Source: CBDDKS01 sp965230335
GTDB lineage: Bacteria > Pseudomonadota > Gammaproteobacteria > Enterobacterales > Kangiellaceae
Assembly (NCBI GenBank): GCA_965230335.1
Contig: CBDDKS010000006.1
Location: forward strand, 186,001 to 250,000
DNA: 64,000 nucleotides
Direction: 5' to 3'
Below the pieces are notes generated by a model. It was not told where the DNA came from. It did no database searches and worked only from the letters and a program-made list of their open reading frames with translations. Made by a program: the position numbers and the translations under genes. Shown here piece after piece: positions 44,989 to 53,681 of this stretch (position 1 is the stretch's first letter; the number at the start of each line of letters is the position of its first letter).

Positions 44989-46998
44989 ATGTTTCATTCT
45001 ATTTTAATTGCCAATCGAGGGGAAATTGCCTGTCGTATTATTCGTACAGCAAAGCAATTGGGTATCAAAACCATCGCTGTCTATTCAGAAGCTGATCAAA
45101 ATGCCATGCATGTTGATGCAGCAGATGAAGCCTGGTTATTGGGCCCTGCCCCTGCTAAAGACAGTTATCTGAATAGTCAAAAAATTCTTGAGATTGCCCA
45201 GGCCTCCAAAGCCGAAGCTATACATCCAGGCTACGGTTTTTTATCTGAAAATGCTGACTTTGCCCGTCAATGTGATGCCTTGGGTATTTGTTTTATTGGA
45301 CCACCAGCACAGGCGATTGATGCTATGGGTTCCAAAAGTGACGCCAAAAATATTATGCAAGAGGCTCAAGTTCCTTTAGTCCCGGGCTATCATGGTGATA
45401 ATCAGGATGCCGACTTTCTGGAAAAAGAAGCAGAAAAAATTGGCTATCCACTGATTATCAAAGCAACGGCAGGCGGTGGTGGCAAAGGCATGAGAATTGT
45501 CAAAAAAGCCAGTGACTTTGCAGAAGCATTAACGTCTTGTCGTCGTGAATCCTTATCGTCTTTTAAAGATGATAAAGTACTGATTGAAAAATATCTGACC
45601 AAACCAAGACATGTAGAAATACAAGTTTTTTGTGATAAACAAGGTCATGGTGTTCATTTATTTGAGCGCGACTGCTCTGTACAAAGACGACACCAAAAAG
45701 TGATAGAAGAAGCGCCTGCACCCAATATGTCTGAGTCTTTAAGACAAGAAATGGGGCAAGTCGCTATTACTGCTGCCAAAGCCATTCAGTATGAAGGTGC
45801 CGGTACAGTTGAGTTTTTATTGGATATGGAAGATAACGCTTTTTATTTTATGGAAATGAATACCCGGTTACAGGTTGAACACCCTGTCACTGAAATGATC
45901 ACAAAACAAGATCTGGTCGAGTGGCAAATTTCTGTGGCTGCGGGAAACCCTTTACCTTTAACACAAGAAGCTTTATCTATTTCTGGACATGCCTTTGAAG
46001 CGCGTATTTATGCAGAAGATCCTGATCAGGATTTTCTGCCAGCAACAGGCACATTAACTCATCTGTCAGAACCACAAAGTCATACCCATGTCAGAATAGA
46101 CTCTGCAGTTCGTCAAAATGATAGTATATCGATCCATTATGATCCCATGATAGCCAAACTGATTGTCTGGGATACCCATCGTGATTCTGCTCTAAAACGA
46201 TTACAGCAGGCATTAAATCAATATGTCATTACCGGCGTTAAAACAAATATCCAGTTTTTAAAACAACTGGCCCATCATCAGGCATTCAAAGCCGCTGATC
46301 TGGACACACATTTTATTGAACGTTATGCCACAGACTTACTGAAAGCACACCCTGCTCCTGATCAACGTATTTTCGCGATTGCTGCTTTACATGTTTTCCT
46401 CACATTAAAAAAACAGGTTCACAATGCTAAAACCAAGGCTCCCTGGCAAGCAATCAATGGATGGCGGCTCAATGACACTTATCGACATACTCTGTACTTT
46501 AGCAGCTCTTGCAGTGACACCCTTGGCAATTCTGATTTAACCGCTGTCACACTGAATATGATGGACGATCACTACCATATCCAGGTCAATAACGAAGACT
46601 TTACTGCTTCAGGTCATTTAGATGAACATCAATTACGGTATGTATTAAACGGTACCCAAGCCAATGCTCAGATTATTCAAGAGCAACAGCAATTACATAT
46701 TTATATCGATACAGATTACTACACGCTCACAATTTTTCAGGAAGATTTCGAACATGATGCACAAAATCAGGATCACCAACTGGTTGCCCCTATGCCTGGT
46801 ACCATCATTGATGTCATGGTTAATCCAGGAGATTCCGTTACACAAGGCCAGGCCTTGATTGTTATGGAAGCCATGAAAATGGAACACACTATTAAAGCAC
46901 CTTCTGATGGTGTCATTTCAGAAGTGTTATTTCAACAAGGTGAATTGGTACAAGAAGGGATAGAACTGATTATTTTTGCACATGACGAGACAGAATAA
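44989..46998 (+). CDS. liuD: 3-methylcrotonyl-CoA carboxylase, biotin-containing (alpha) subunit
   Basis: 669 residues. Carboxylates its own biotin with ATP and bicarbonate. Seen: biotin carboxylase start ILIANRGEIACRIIRTAKQLGI, ATP-grasp KATAGGGGKGMRIVKK, EKYLTKPRHVEIQVF, FLLDMEDNAFYFMEMNTRLQVEHPVTEMIT, EARIYAEDP, and the C-terminal biotinyl domain with VMEAMKMEHTI. Start chosen at 44989 (MFHSILIANRGE); the frame is open further up within liuC, but that part is not family-like. Overlaps liuE by 1 nt (TAATG). Confidence 0.97.
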   Translation: MFHSILIANRGEIACRIIRTAKQLGIKTIAVYSEADQNAMHVDAADEAWLLGPAPAKDSYLNSQKILEIAQASKAEAIHPGYGFLSENADFARQCDALGICFIGPPAQAIDAMGSKSDAKNIMQEAQVPLVPGYHGDNQDADFLEKEAEKIGYPLIIKATAGGGGKGMRIVKKASDFAEALTSCRRESLSSFKDDKVLIEKYLTKPRHVEIQVFCDKQGHGVHLFERDCSVQRRHQKVIEEAPAPNMSESLRQEMGQVAITAAKAIQYEGAGTVEFLLDMEDNAFYFMEMNTRLQVEHPVTEMITKQDLVEWQISVAAGNPLPLTQEALSISGHAFEARIYAEDPDQDFLPATGTLTHLSEPQSHTHVRIDSAVRQNDSISIHYDPMIAKLIVWDTHRDSALKRLQQALNQYVITGVKTNIQFLKQLAHHQAFKAADLDTHFIERYATDLLKAHPAPDQRIFAIAALHVFLTLKKQVHNAKTKAPWQAINGWRLNDTYRHTLYFSSSCSDTLGNSDLTAVTLNMMDDHYHIQVNNEDFTASGHLDEHQLRYVLNGTQANAQIIQEQQQLHIYIDTDYYTLTIFQEDFEHDAQNQDHQLVAPMPGTIIDVMVNPGDSVTQGQALIVMEAMKMEHTIKAPSDGVISEVLFQQGELVQEGIELIIFAHDETE

Positions 46999-47909
46999 TG
47001 ACTCATTGTTCTTACCCCAAGAAAGTACGCATTGTTGAAGTCGGTCCTCGTGATGGCTTACAAAATGAACCACATAATGTAGCGACAGAAATTAAAATTC
47101 GTCTAATTAATGAATTATCCAATTCTGGCTTATCCAATATAGAAGCCACCAGTTTTGTTTCGCCTAAATGGGTTCCACAAATGGCAGACCATCAAGCGGT
47201 CATGCAGGGTATTCAACGAAACTCCAAGGTCACTTATTCTGCATTAACACCGAATCAACAAGGACTTGAAAATGCATTGGCTGTGAATGTACAGGAAGTT
47301 GCTGTATTCGCTGCAGCATCTGAAAGTTTTTCGAAAAAAAACATTAACTGTTCGATAAAAGAAAGTCTGGAACGTTTTGTTCCTGTAATTCAGTTGGCCC
47401 GTGAGCAGCAGGTTCCGGTTAGAGGTTATGTTTCTTGTGTGCTGGGATGTCCTTATGAAGGTGATATTTCTACTGACAGTGTTACCCAGGTAGCTCAGGA
47501 ACTGTTTGATATGGGTTGTTATGAAATTTCTCTTGGTGACACCATTGGTGTCGGCACACCAACCCATGCAATGAAGATGTTAGAGGCTGTTGCCAAAAAA
47601 GTACCGATAGAACATTTGGCCGTTCATTTTCATGACACTTACGGACAAGCCCTGGCCAATATTTTAGCCTGCCTGGATCTTGGTGTTACCGTCATTGATT
47701 CTGCTATTTCGGGTTTAGGTGGCTGCCCTTATGCCAAAGGTGCATCGGGTAATGTGGCAACAGAAGATGTGGTTTATATGCTACATGGTATGGATATTGA
47801 CACTGGCATCAATTTAGAGACTCTCATAAAAAGCAGTCTTTTTATCAGCAAAGCCTTAGGTCGACAACCCAATTCTAAAGTCACTCAGGCAAAAGGTGGA
47901 GCTCTATAA
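46998..47909 (+). CDS. liuE: hydroxymethylglutaryl-CoA lyase
   Basis: 303 residues. Splits HMG-CoA to acetyl-CoA and acetoacetate. Seen: VRIVEVGPRDGLQNEPHNV, SFVSPKWVPQMAD, YVSCVLGCPYEGDIS, EISLGDTIGVGTP, VHFHDTYGQALANIL with metal-binding His residues, and the signature GLGGCPYAKGASGNVATEDVVYML with the catalytic Cys. One-base overlap with liuD implies tight co-translation. Confidence 0.96.
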   Translation: MTHCSYPKKVRIVEVGPRDGLQNEPHNVATEIKIRLINELSNSGLSNIEATSFVSPKWVPQMADHQAVMQGIQRNSKVTYSALTPNQQGLENALAVNVQEVAVFAAASESFSKKNINCSIKESLERFVPVIQLAREQQVPVRGYVSCVLGCPYEGDISTDSVTQVAQELFDMGCYEISLGDTIGVGTPTHAMKMLEAVAKKVPIEHLAVHFHDTYGQALANILACLDLGVTVIDSAISGLGGCPYAKGASGNVATEDVVYMLHGMDIDTGINLETLIKSSLFISKALGRQPNSKVTQAKGGAL

Positions 47910-47969
47910 GCATGTATCAATATTGTTATTCATTCTATATATTCAAACCCCAAAAGAGGAGAAAACGCT

Positions 47970-48671
47970 ATGGCCGGTTTTGACAAAGTCGTTAAAACCT
48001 ACGAAGAAGCAATGCAGGGTCTTAAAGATGGCATGACCGTCATTTCTGGCGGCTTTGGATTATGTGGCATTGCAGAAGGTTTAATTGCACAAATTAAAAG
48101 CATGCAAACCAAACAACTCACTTTTGTTTCCAATAACTGTGGTGTCGATGATTTTGGTTTGGGTATTTTATTGCAAGATCGACAAATCAAAAAAATGATT
48201 TCATCCTATGTTGGAGAAAATGCTGAATTCGAACGCCAGTTCCTGGCCAATGAATTAGAAGTCGAACTCACACCGCAAGGCACTCTGGCAGAACGTATGC
48301 GAGCTGGTGGCGCAGGAATTCCTGCTTTCTTTACAGCAACAGGTTATGGCACACCTATCGCTGAAGACAAAGAAGTCAGAGAGTTCAACGGGCGCCCTTA
48401 TATTCTCGAAGAAGCCATTACTGGAGACTTCGCTATCGTTCGTGCATGGAAAGCCGATAAATTCGGCAACTGTGTTTATCGTGATACTGCTATGAATTTC
48501 AACCCTATGGCAGCAACGGCTGGCAAAATCACCGTTGTTGAAGCCGAAGACATTGTCGAGCCTGGTGAATTACCGCCCACGGAAATTCATACCCCTGGTA
48601 TTTATGTCAATCGGGTGATACAGGGAACCTTTGAAAAACGTATTGAACGTTTGACCTTACGAGATCAATGA
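47970..48671 (+). CDS. 3-oxoacid CoA-transferase subunit A
   Basis: 233 residues. Alpha subunit of succinyl-CoA:3-ketoacid CoA transferase (scoA/atoD-like), which activates the acetoacetate made by liuE. Seen: GMTVISGGFGLCGIAEGLI, FVSNNCGVDDFGLGILLQDRQIKKMISSYVGENAEFERQFLANELEVELTPQGTLAERMRAGGAGIPAFFTATGYGT, ADKFGNCVYRDTAMNFNPMAATA. GAGGAGA upstream is a strong Shine-Dalgarno. The subunit B gene begins 14 nt downstream of its start-to-stop end. Confidence 0.95.
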   Translation: MAGFDKVVKTYEEAMQGLKDGMTVISGGFGLCGIAEGLIAQIKSMQTKQLTFVSNNCGVDDFGLGILLQDRQIKKMISSYVGENAEFERQFLANELEVELTPQGTLAERMRAGGAGIPAFFTATGYGTPIAEDKEVREFNGRPYILEEAITGDFAIVRAWKADKFGNCVYRDTAMNFNPMAATAGKITVVEAEDIVEPGELPPTEIHTPGIYVNRVIQGTFEKRIERLTLRDQ

Positions 48672-48682
48672 GGAGAAAAACA

Positions 48683-49342
48683 ATGGCGTTAAATCGTGAA
48701 CAAATTGCTATGCGTGTTGCTCAAGAATTAAAAGATGGTTATTACGTTAATTTAGGTATTGGTATTCCTACGCTGGTCGCCAATTATGTTCCTGATGATA
48801 TTGAAGTCATGCTTCAGTCTGAAAATGGTCTATTAGGAATGGGACCCTACCCGACAAAAGAAGAAGTTGATGCTGATATGATCAATGCGGGTAAAGAAAC
48901 GGTGACTGCCATTCAGGGGGCAGCTATCTTTAGTTCCTCTGACAGCTTTGCCATGATTCGAGGTGGCCATGTTGACCTTACCGTTTTAGGCGCCTTTGAA
49001 GTCGATCAACAAGGTTCCATTGCATCCTGGATGATTCCCGGAAAACTGGTGAAAGGTATGGGTGGGGCCATGGATTTGGTTGCTGGCGCACAAAATATTA
49101 TCGTGACCATGACCCATGCCGATAAACGGGGTAACTCAAAACTGTTAAGTGCGTGTACATTACCTTTAACAGGTGTGAACTGTATTAAAAAAGTTGTCAC
49201 TGATTTGGCCGTTCTTAAAATTGAAAACAATGCGTTTCATTTATTGGAAAGAGCACCCGGTATTTCAGTTGAAGAAATCAAAGAAAAAACGGCTGGGACA
49301 TTAATCGTCGATGGTGATATTCCCGAAATGAAATTTAACTAA
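48683..49342 (+). CDS. 3-oxoacid CoA-transferase subunit B
   Basis: 219 residues. Beta subunit carrying the catalytic Glu that forms the glutamyl-CoA thioester, visible in VMLQSENGLLGMGPYP near residue 50. Also GYYVNLGIGIPTLVANYVP, GGHVDLTVLGAFEVDQQGSIASWMIPGKLVKGMGGAMDLV. Start at ATG 48683 behind AGGAGA; an in-frame ATG at 48668, overlapping subunit A, is less likely because it would place the Shine-Dalgarno inside the gene. Last gene of the liu cluster, followed by a strong terminator. Confidence 0.95.
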   Translation: MALNREQIAMRVAQELKDGYYVNLGIGIPTLVANYVPDDIEVMLQSENGLLGMGPYPTKEEVDADMINAGKETVTAIQGAAIFSSSDSFAMIRGGHVDLTVLGAFEVDQQGSIASWMIPGKLVKGMGGAMDLVAGAQNIIVTMTHADKRGNSKLLSACTLPLTGVNCIKKVVTDLAVLKIENNAFHLLERAPGISVEEIKEKTAGTLIVDGDIPEMKFN

Positions 49343-49359
49343 CCTCTCTCCTTACCTAT

Positions 49360-49389
49360 AAAAAAGCCCGTTATTACACGGGCTTTTTT
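49360..49389. terminator. bidirectional intrinsic terminator after the liu/sco operon
   Basis: AAAAAAGCCCG (49360-49370), loop TTATTACA, CGGGCTTTTTT (49379-49389): a classic GC stem with T tract in both directions, between convergent genes. Confidence 0.93.
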
Positions 49390-49408
49390 TACGATGTCCT
49401 TATTCGGT

Positions 49409-51490
49409 CTAATTAAAAAGCGCTTGTATCTTCTTGGTAAACTCTTCTCCTCTTAAATTAATGTCAATAATTTTCCCTTCTCCATCAATTAAAAAGTTCG
49501 ATGGTATTGAGTTAACCTCATATTGTACTTGTGGCCCTTTGCCTGACTTATTATCTTTGTGATTACGCCCAACTCGTAAATTAATCCAATCCGGCATTTC
49601 ATCTTCTTTAATGGCTTCTTTCCAGGCTTTCTCATTATCATCAATAGAAAACAATACCATCTCTAATCCTTTTTTATGGTATTTATTATAAGCTTTTACC
49701 AACTTCGGCATTTGTACTCGACAAGGTCCACACCAGGATGCCCAAAAATCCAGAAAAACGTATTGTCCTGGTTTAACCAACTTGCTTAAAGTCACTGTTT
49801 TGCCATTAATGTCGGGATAACTAAAGTCTTTTAGATGATCACCAACTTTAATGTTTTTTTCACGGCTTTGACTGCTTCGGCGACTGTAACTATCAATCAA
49901 TTGTCCAAAAGATTTACCCAATGAACCTTGTTGTACTTCCCTATGAAAACCCGTTGATAAACGAAGTCCAATGGTTATACCCAGGTTCGTCGTTGGCGAT
50001 AATTCTGTGAGTCGTGTTGCTGCCGCATAGGCAATATCTGAATCAGGGTGTGCAGAAATATAATTCTGGAAATAACGGGCACGCTCGACTTTTGTTGATG
50101 CTTTGGAAGCTGAATTTGCCAAAGATTGGAAAGCATTCACCAACGGACTACCTGTCATGGAAATGTCGAGCACTTTATCATCAAAACGATCTTTGAATAG
50201 TTGGATCTGCATCTTTCCATTTTCCAGAATTGCTGAAGCAGAAACCTGATCATCCACATTAAAGGTGACTAATCTTGGAGTACCTTTTGCCGTACCTGTT
50301 AAAGTAAATTGACCATTAATGATATCTGCAGAAGCAATAGCCTTAGGTTTTTTATCCGTTGAATAACTGTCTTTTAACAGAGGTCTTATGCTGACTGTTT
50401 TTCCAGTAATGCCTTCAAGTTTTCCAGTAATGGTAAATGTCTCTTCGTTGGCACTCTTCAGTTTTTGAGACTCATCACGAGCAAGTAAATTTTTAATACT
50501 TTGTACGGGTATAGAAATTTTATTCACCATCTGTACATCACGGGTTTTATTGTGATATTTAACTGTTCGGGTGGCAGAAACAACACCAATGGTATTACCC
50601 ATTTCGTCAATTAATGGTGCACCACTGGAACCTGCTGCATAATCTGCTGTAATGGACATACGATAAGCATCCATTCCACCGGCAGAGTCTTTACGTTCAT
50701 AATAATGTCTGGAAACCATACCTCGAGTAAATTGAAAGTTATTGAGACCATCGCCATTTCCTTTAACAGGATGGCTCAGTACATGAACGGTTGAGCCGAC
50801 AGGTGCTGTATCGCCCAAAGGTAAAAAGGGTACCTTCTTACCTCGTGTGTCCACTTTCATGATAGCCAAATCATCAGCTCGACTACTGGCAAATATCTCC
50901 ACAACCTGGTAAACATCGCCATTGAAGGTCATTGCATATATTCCTGGGTTGTTTTCTGTCTTTTTTGCCTTCCCTGCTTTTTCTGTTTTTTTACTTTCTG
51001 ACTCATCAGTCGTTTTTTTAGATGTAAATATAGATGAGAGTACATGATGATTGGTCACTAGGATGCCATCATCACTGATAAAAAACCCACTGGCGATACC
51101 TGATCTTGCGCTATAACCACCAGAGTGTATAGTCGCTATCTTAACAACGGCATGTTTTGACTGCTCATAGACTTCTGGCGAACTTAATCGTTTCGTATTT
51201 GCCGGACTAAGATGTGCATCAGCCAGATTTTTTGAACTACTTTTATACTGCTCCTCCAGAGTTTCCATCTTAACGGTAGATTGTTTATGTAATTCAGGAC
51301 CCACTGTTTTAAAATGATTACCGTAAAAAGGATCTACTATCATTGGAGAAAGATTTACAGATTGTACACGGTGCTTATTTTTAGCATCGACTGCAGCTGT
51401 CTGACAACCAGACATAACAACAAATAAAGGTAAGACAAAAGCACTGATAATATGTAATCTGGCTTTCTTAAATGGAAGAATAAAGTGCAT
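49409..51490 (-). CDS. lipoprotein fusing trypsin-like protease, DUF4369-like and TlpA-type thioredoxin domains
   Basis: 693 residues. Seen: a lipobox ending at Cys29 (VVMSGC), a trypsin-like domain with an intact-looking triad (ILVTNHHVL, ADDLAIMKV, AAGSSGAPLID) from about residue 110 to 330, a DUF4369-like beta domain about 350-440 (ITGKLEGITGKTVSIRPL...NGQFTLTGTAKG), a helical linker, and a C-terminal thioredoxin-fold domain with YVFLDFWASWCGPCRVQMPKL and the active CGPC pair near residue 580. DUF4369-thioredoxin lipoproteins are common in Bacteroidetes; fusion to an active protease is unusual to me. Possible role: envelope protein quality control joining cleavage and disulfide reduction (inference). 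Confidence 0.85.
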   Translation of the reverse strand: MHFILPFKKARLHIISAFVLPLFVVMSGCQTAAVDAKNKHRVQSVNLSPMIVDPFYGNHFKTVGPELHKQSTVKMETLEEQYKSSSKNLADAHLSPANTKRLSSPEVYEQSKHAVVKIATIHSGGYSARSGIASGFFISDDGILVTNHHVLSSIFTSKKTTDESESKKTEKAGKAKKTENNPGIYAMTFNGDVYQVVEIFASSRADDLAIMKVDTRGKKVPFLPLGDTAPVGSTVHVLSHPVKGNGDGLNNFQFTRGMVSRHYYERKDSAGGMDAYRMSITADYAAGSSGAPLIDEMGNTIGVVSATRTVKYHNKTRDVQMVNKISIPVQSIKNLLARDESQKLKSANEETFTITGKLEGITGKTVSIRPLLKDSYSTDKKPKAIASADIINGQFTLTGTAKGTPRLVTFNVDDQVSASAILENGKMQIQLFKDRFDDKVLDISMTGSPLVNAFQSLANSASKASTKVERARYFQNYISAHPDSDIAYAAATRLTELSPTTNLGITIGLRLSTGFHREVQQGSLGKSFGQLIDSYSRRSSQSREKNIKVGDHLKDFSYPDINGKTVTLSKLVKPGQYVFLDFWASWCGPCRVQMPKLVKAYNKYHKKGLEMVLFSIDDNEKAWKEAIKEDEMPDWINLRVGRNHKDNKSGKGPQVQYEVNSIPSNFLIDGEGKIIDINLRGEEFTKKIQALFN

Positions 51491-51815
51491 AAAGCGAAGT
51501 CCTCATGGATGTATTCAACACGATTATGATAATTTGCTAAGTTTCATTCTTTTTACAATGCTCAACCAGTGAATCTGAGTATAAGCAATGATCACAAACA
51601 TTATAATTTTAGTCATAATAACATTCATTGCTAAAAATCTAAGCAGACATAATGTAACAGAATATGTAATTTCGAATAAAAGCTCATAAAATCAACCCCC
51701 CCTAAAAATCTCTATAAGAGTTTATTAACGATGCAGGCCTCCTACAATATCTTCTTTTTTCACCATAAAAGTTGCTACAATGCATCTATTCGTTTTTCTG
51801 CATTATGAGGTCTCT
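51491..51815. other. intergenic region between divergent lipoprotein and mnmA genes
   Basis: About 325 nt holding the two divergent promoters. A TACAAT near 51775-51780 could be the mnmA -10. There is a run of seven C at 51696-51702. No hairpin, gene or clear operator was seen. Confidence 0.4.
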
Positions 51816-52928
51816 GTGCCCCCAAAGTCAGATACAAAAGTCATTGTCGGTATGTCTGGCGGTGTTGATTCATCGGTAACAGCTTATTTGCTCATTCAAC
51901 AAGGTTATCAGGTTGAAGGCTTGTTTATGAAAAACTGGGAAGAAGATGACGATGAAGATTATTGCAGTGCCCTTGCTGATTTAACCGATGCTCAATCTGT
52001 TTGCGATAATCTGGGCATTCCTTGTCACAAAATTAATTTCTCTGCCGAGTATTGGGATAATGTATTTGAATATTTTCTGAAAGAATATAAAACAGGACGC
52101 ACACCAAACCCGGATATTCTTTGTAATAAAGAAATCAAATTTAAAGCCTTTCTGGATTATGCCCAACATCTGGGTGCAGATTATATTGCCACAGGCCATT
52201 ATGCACGTATTCAATCTCTCTCAAAATCTTCTGGAGACACAGATTACCAACTTTTAAAAGGCATGGATCAGGAAAAAGATCAAAGTTACTTTTTATACAC
52301 ACTGGGACAATATCCATTAAGTAAAAGCTTATTCCCCGTCGGCGAATTAAAAAAAACTGAAGTCAGACAGATTGCAGAACAACAGGGGTTTATCACAGCC
52401 AAAAAGAAAGACAGTACAGGTATTTGCTTTATTGGTGAAAGAAAATTCAATGATTTTTTGCAAAACTTTCTGCCGGCTCAACCTGGTGATATTGTTGATG
52501 AACAGGGTCAGATACTGGGTAGACATCAAGGATTGATGTACCATACCTTAGGTCAACGCAAAGGGTTACATATTGGTGGCCTGCAAAATTCAGACAACCT
52601 ACCCTGGTATGTTATCGAAAAGCGACTCAATAGCAATCAACTGATTGTAGCTCAAGGTCATAATCACCCCAAATTATTTTCATCTGAACTCATTTTCTCT
52701 CAGGCACACTGGGTCAGTGGTCAAACACCCGCTTTACCTTTTAAGTGCCATTGCAAAATACGTTATCGCCAGGAAGATGTCGCCTGTCAAATCACAACCA
52801 TAGATGCAAAACAATTCCGGGTGATATTTCCTGAGCCACAACGTGCCGTGACACCCGGACAATCTATCGTATTTTATTTAAATGACACTTGTCTGGGTGG
52901 CGGTGTCATTGACGAATATGTCCAATAG
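51816..52928 (+). CDS. mnmA: tRNA-specific 2-thiouridylase
   Basis: Thiolates U34 of tRNA-Lys, -Glu and -Gln with sulfur relayed from IscS. Seen: PP-loop KVIVGMSGGVDSSVTAYLL, GLFMKNWEEDDDEDYCSALADL, the catalytic Cys in NPDILCNKEIKF, DQSYFLYTL, and the second Cys in STGICFIGERKF. Start chosen at GTG 51816: TGAGG lies 5 nt upstream and the protein then begins VPPKSDTKVIVGMSGG, aligned with E. coli MSETAKKVIVGMSGG. An in-frame ATG at 51780 would add 12 unrelated residues. About 370 residues. Confidence 0.95.
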   Translation: MPPKSDTKVIVGMSGGVDSSVTAYLLIQQGYQVEGLFMKNWEEDDDEDYCSALADLTDAQSVCDNLGIPCHKINFSAEYWDNVFEYFLKEYKTGRTPNPDILCNKEIKFKAFLDYAQHLGADYIATGHYARIQSLSKSSGDTDYQLLKGMDQEKDQSYFLYTLGQYPLSKSLFPVGELKKTEVRQIAEQQGFITAKKKDSTGICFIGERKFNDFLQNFLPAQPGDIVDEQGQILGRHQGLMYHTLGQRKGLHIGGLQNSDNLPWYVIEKRLNSNQLIVAQGHNHPKLFSSELIFSQAHWVSGQTPALPFKCHCKIRYRQEDVACQITTIDAKQFRVIFPEPQRAVTPGQSIVFYLNDTCLGGGVIDEYVQ

Positions 52929-53000
52929 TATTTATCATCCAGCATATGTCTGTATTCACACCATTTCATTATTCAATATTGACACCAGCCCTCTGATTAT

Positions 53001-53681
53001 ATGAAAGTATTAGTAATTGAAGACGACAAACAAGTTAGAGATTATATTACGAAAGGTTTACAGGAATCCGGCTACACAGTAGATAATGTCGAAGAAGGTA
53101 AAGAAGGTTTATTTCTGGCCACAACAGAACACTACGATATTCTTATCGTTGACAGAATGCTACCCAACGTCAATGGATTAACCATTATCAAAACCCTGCG
53201 CAGTTCCGATAATTCAGTGCCGGTATTAATACTGAGTGCATTGGGTGATGTAGATGATAGAGTCACAGGATTACGTGCAGGCGGCGATGACTATTTAATT
53301 AAACCTTTTGCTTTTTCAGAGTTATTGGCACGCATCGAAGCGTTAGTCAGAAGAGCATCAACCGCGTTCAGTCATCAGGACAGCCGTTTAACTGTACAGG
53401 ATCTTGAAGCTGACTTACTTTCTCGCAAGGTCAAACGTGGTGGAGAAACCATTCATTTACAAACGCGTGAATTTAATTTGCTCGAATATCTTTTACGCCA
53501 TAAAGGTCAGGTTGTGACACGAACCATGCTGCTCGAATCTGTATGGGACTATCATTTTGATCCACAAACCAATGTTATCGATGTGCATATCAGTCGTTTG
53601 CGTAGAAAGCTTCATGATAAAGATGGCAAACTAATTAAAACTGTACGAGGTGCAGGATACATCATTGAAGACAGTGTATAG
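53001..53681 (+). CDS. OmpR-family response regulator
   Basis: 226 residues. Seen: a receiver domain with the acidic pair EDDKQ at the start, phospho-acceptor Asp51 in ILIVDRMLPNVNG, the conserved Lys in YLIKPFAFSELLARI, and a C-terminal winged helix (LQTREFNLLEYLLRHKGQVVTRTMLLESVWDYHFDPQTNVIDVHISRLRRKL). The sensor kinase gene overlaps its end. Candidate targets include the lipid operon that begins 1.5 kb downstream, but this is only suggested by proximity. Confidence 0.95.
   Translation: MKVLVIEDDKQVRDYITKGLQESGYTVDNVEEGKEGLFLATTEHYDILIVDRMLPNVNGLTIIKTLRSSDNSVPVLILSALGDVDDRVTGLRAGGDDYLIKPFAFSELLARIEALVRRASTAFSHQDSRLTVQDLEADLLSRKVKRGGETIHLQTREFNLLEYLLRHKGQVVTRTMLLESVWDYHFDPQTNVIDVHISRLRRKLHDKDGKLIKTVRGAGYIIEDSV

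Noticed and set aside
51696..51702. run of seven C as a possible phase-variable tract
   Set aside because: It lies in an intergenic region without a contingency gene and is too short to argue for phase variation.
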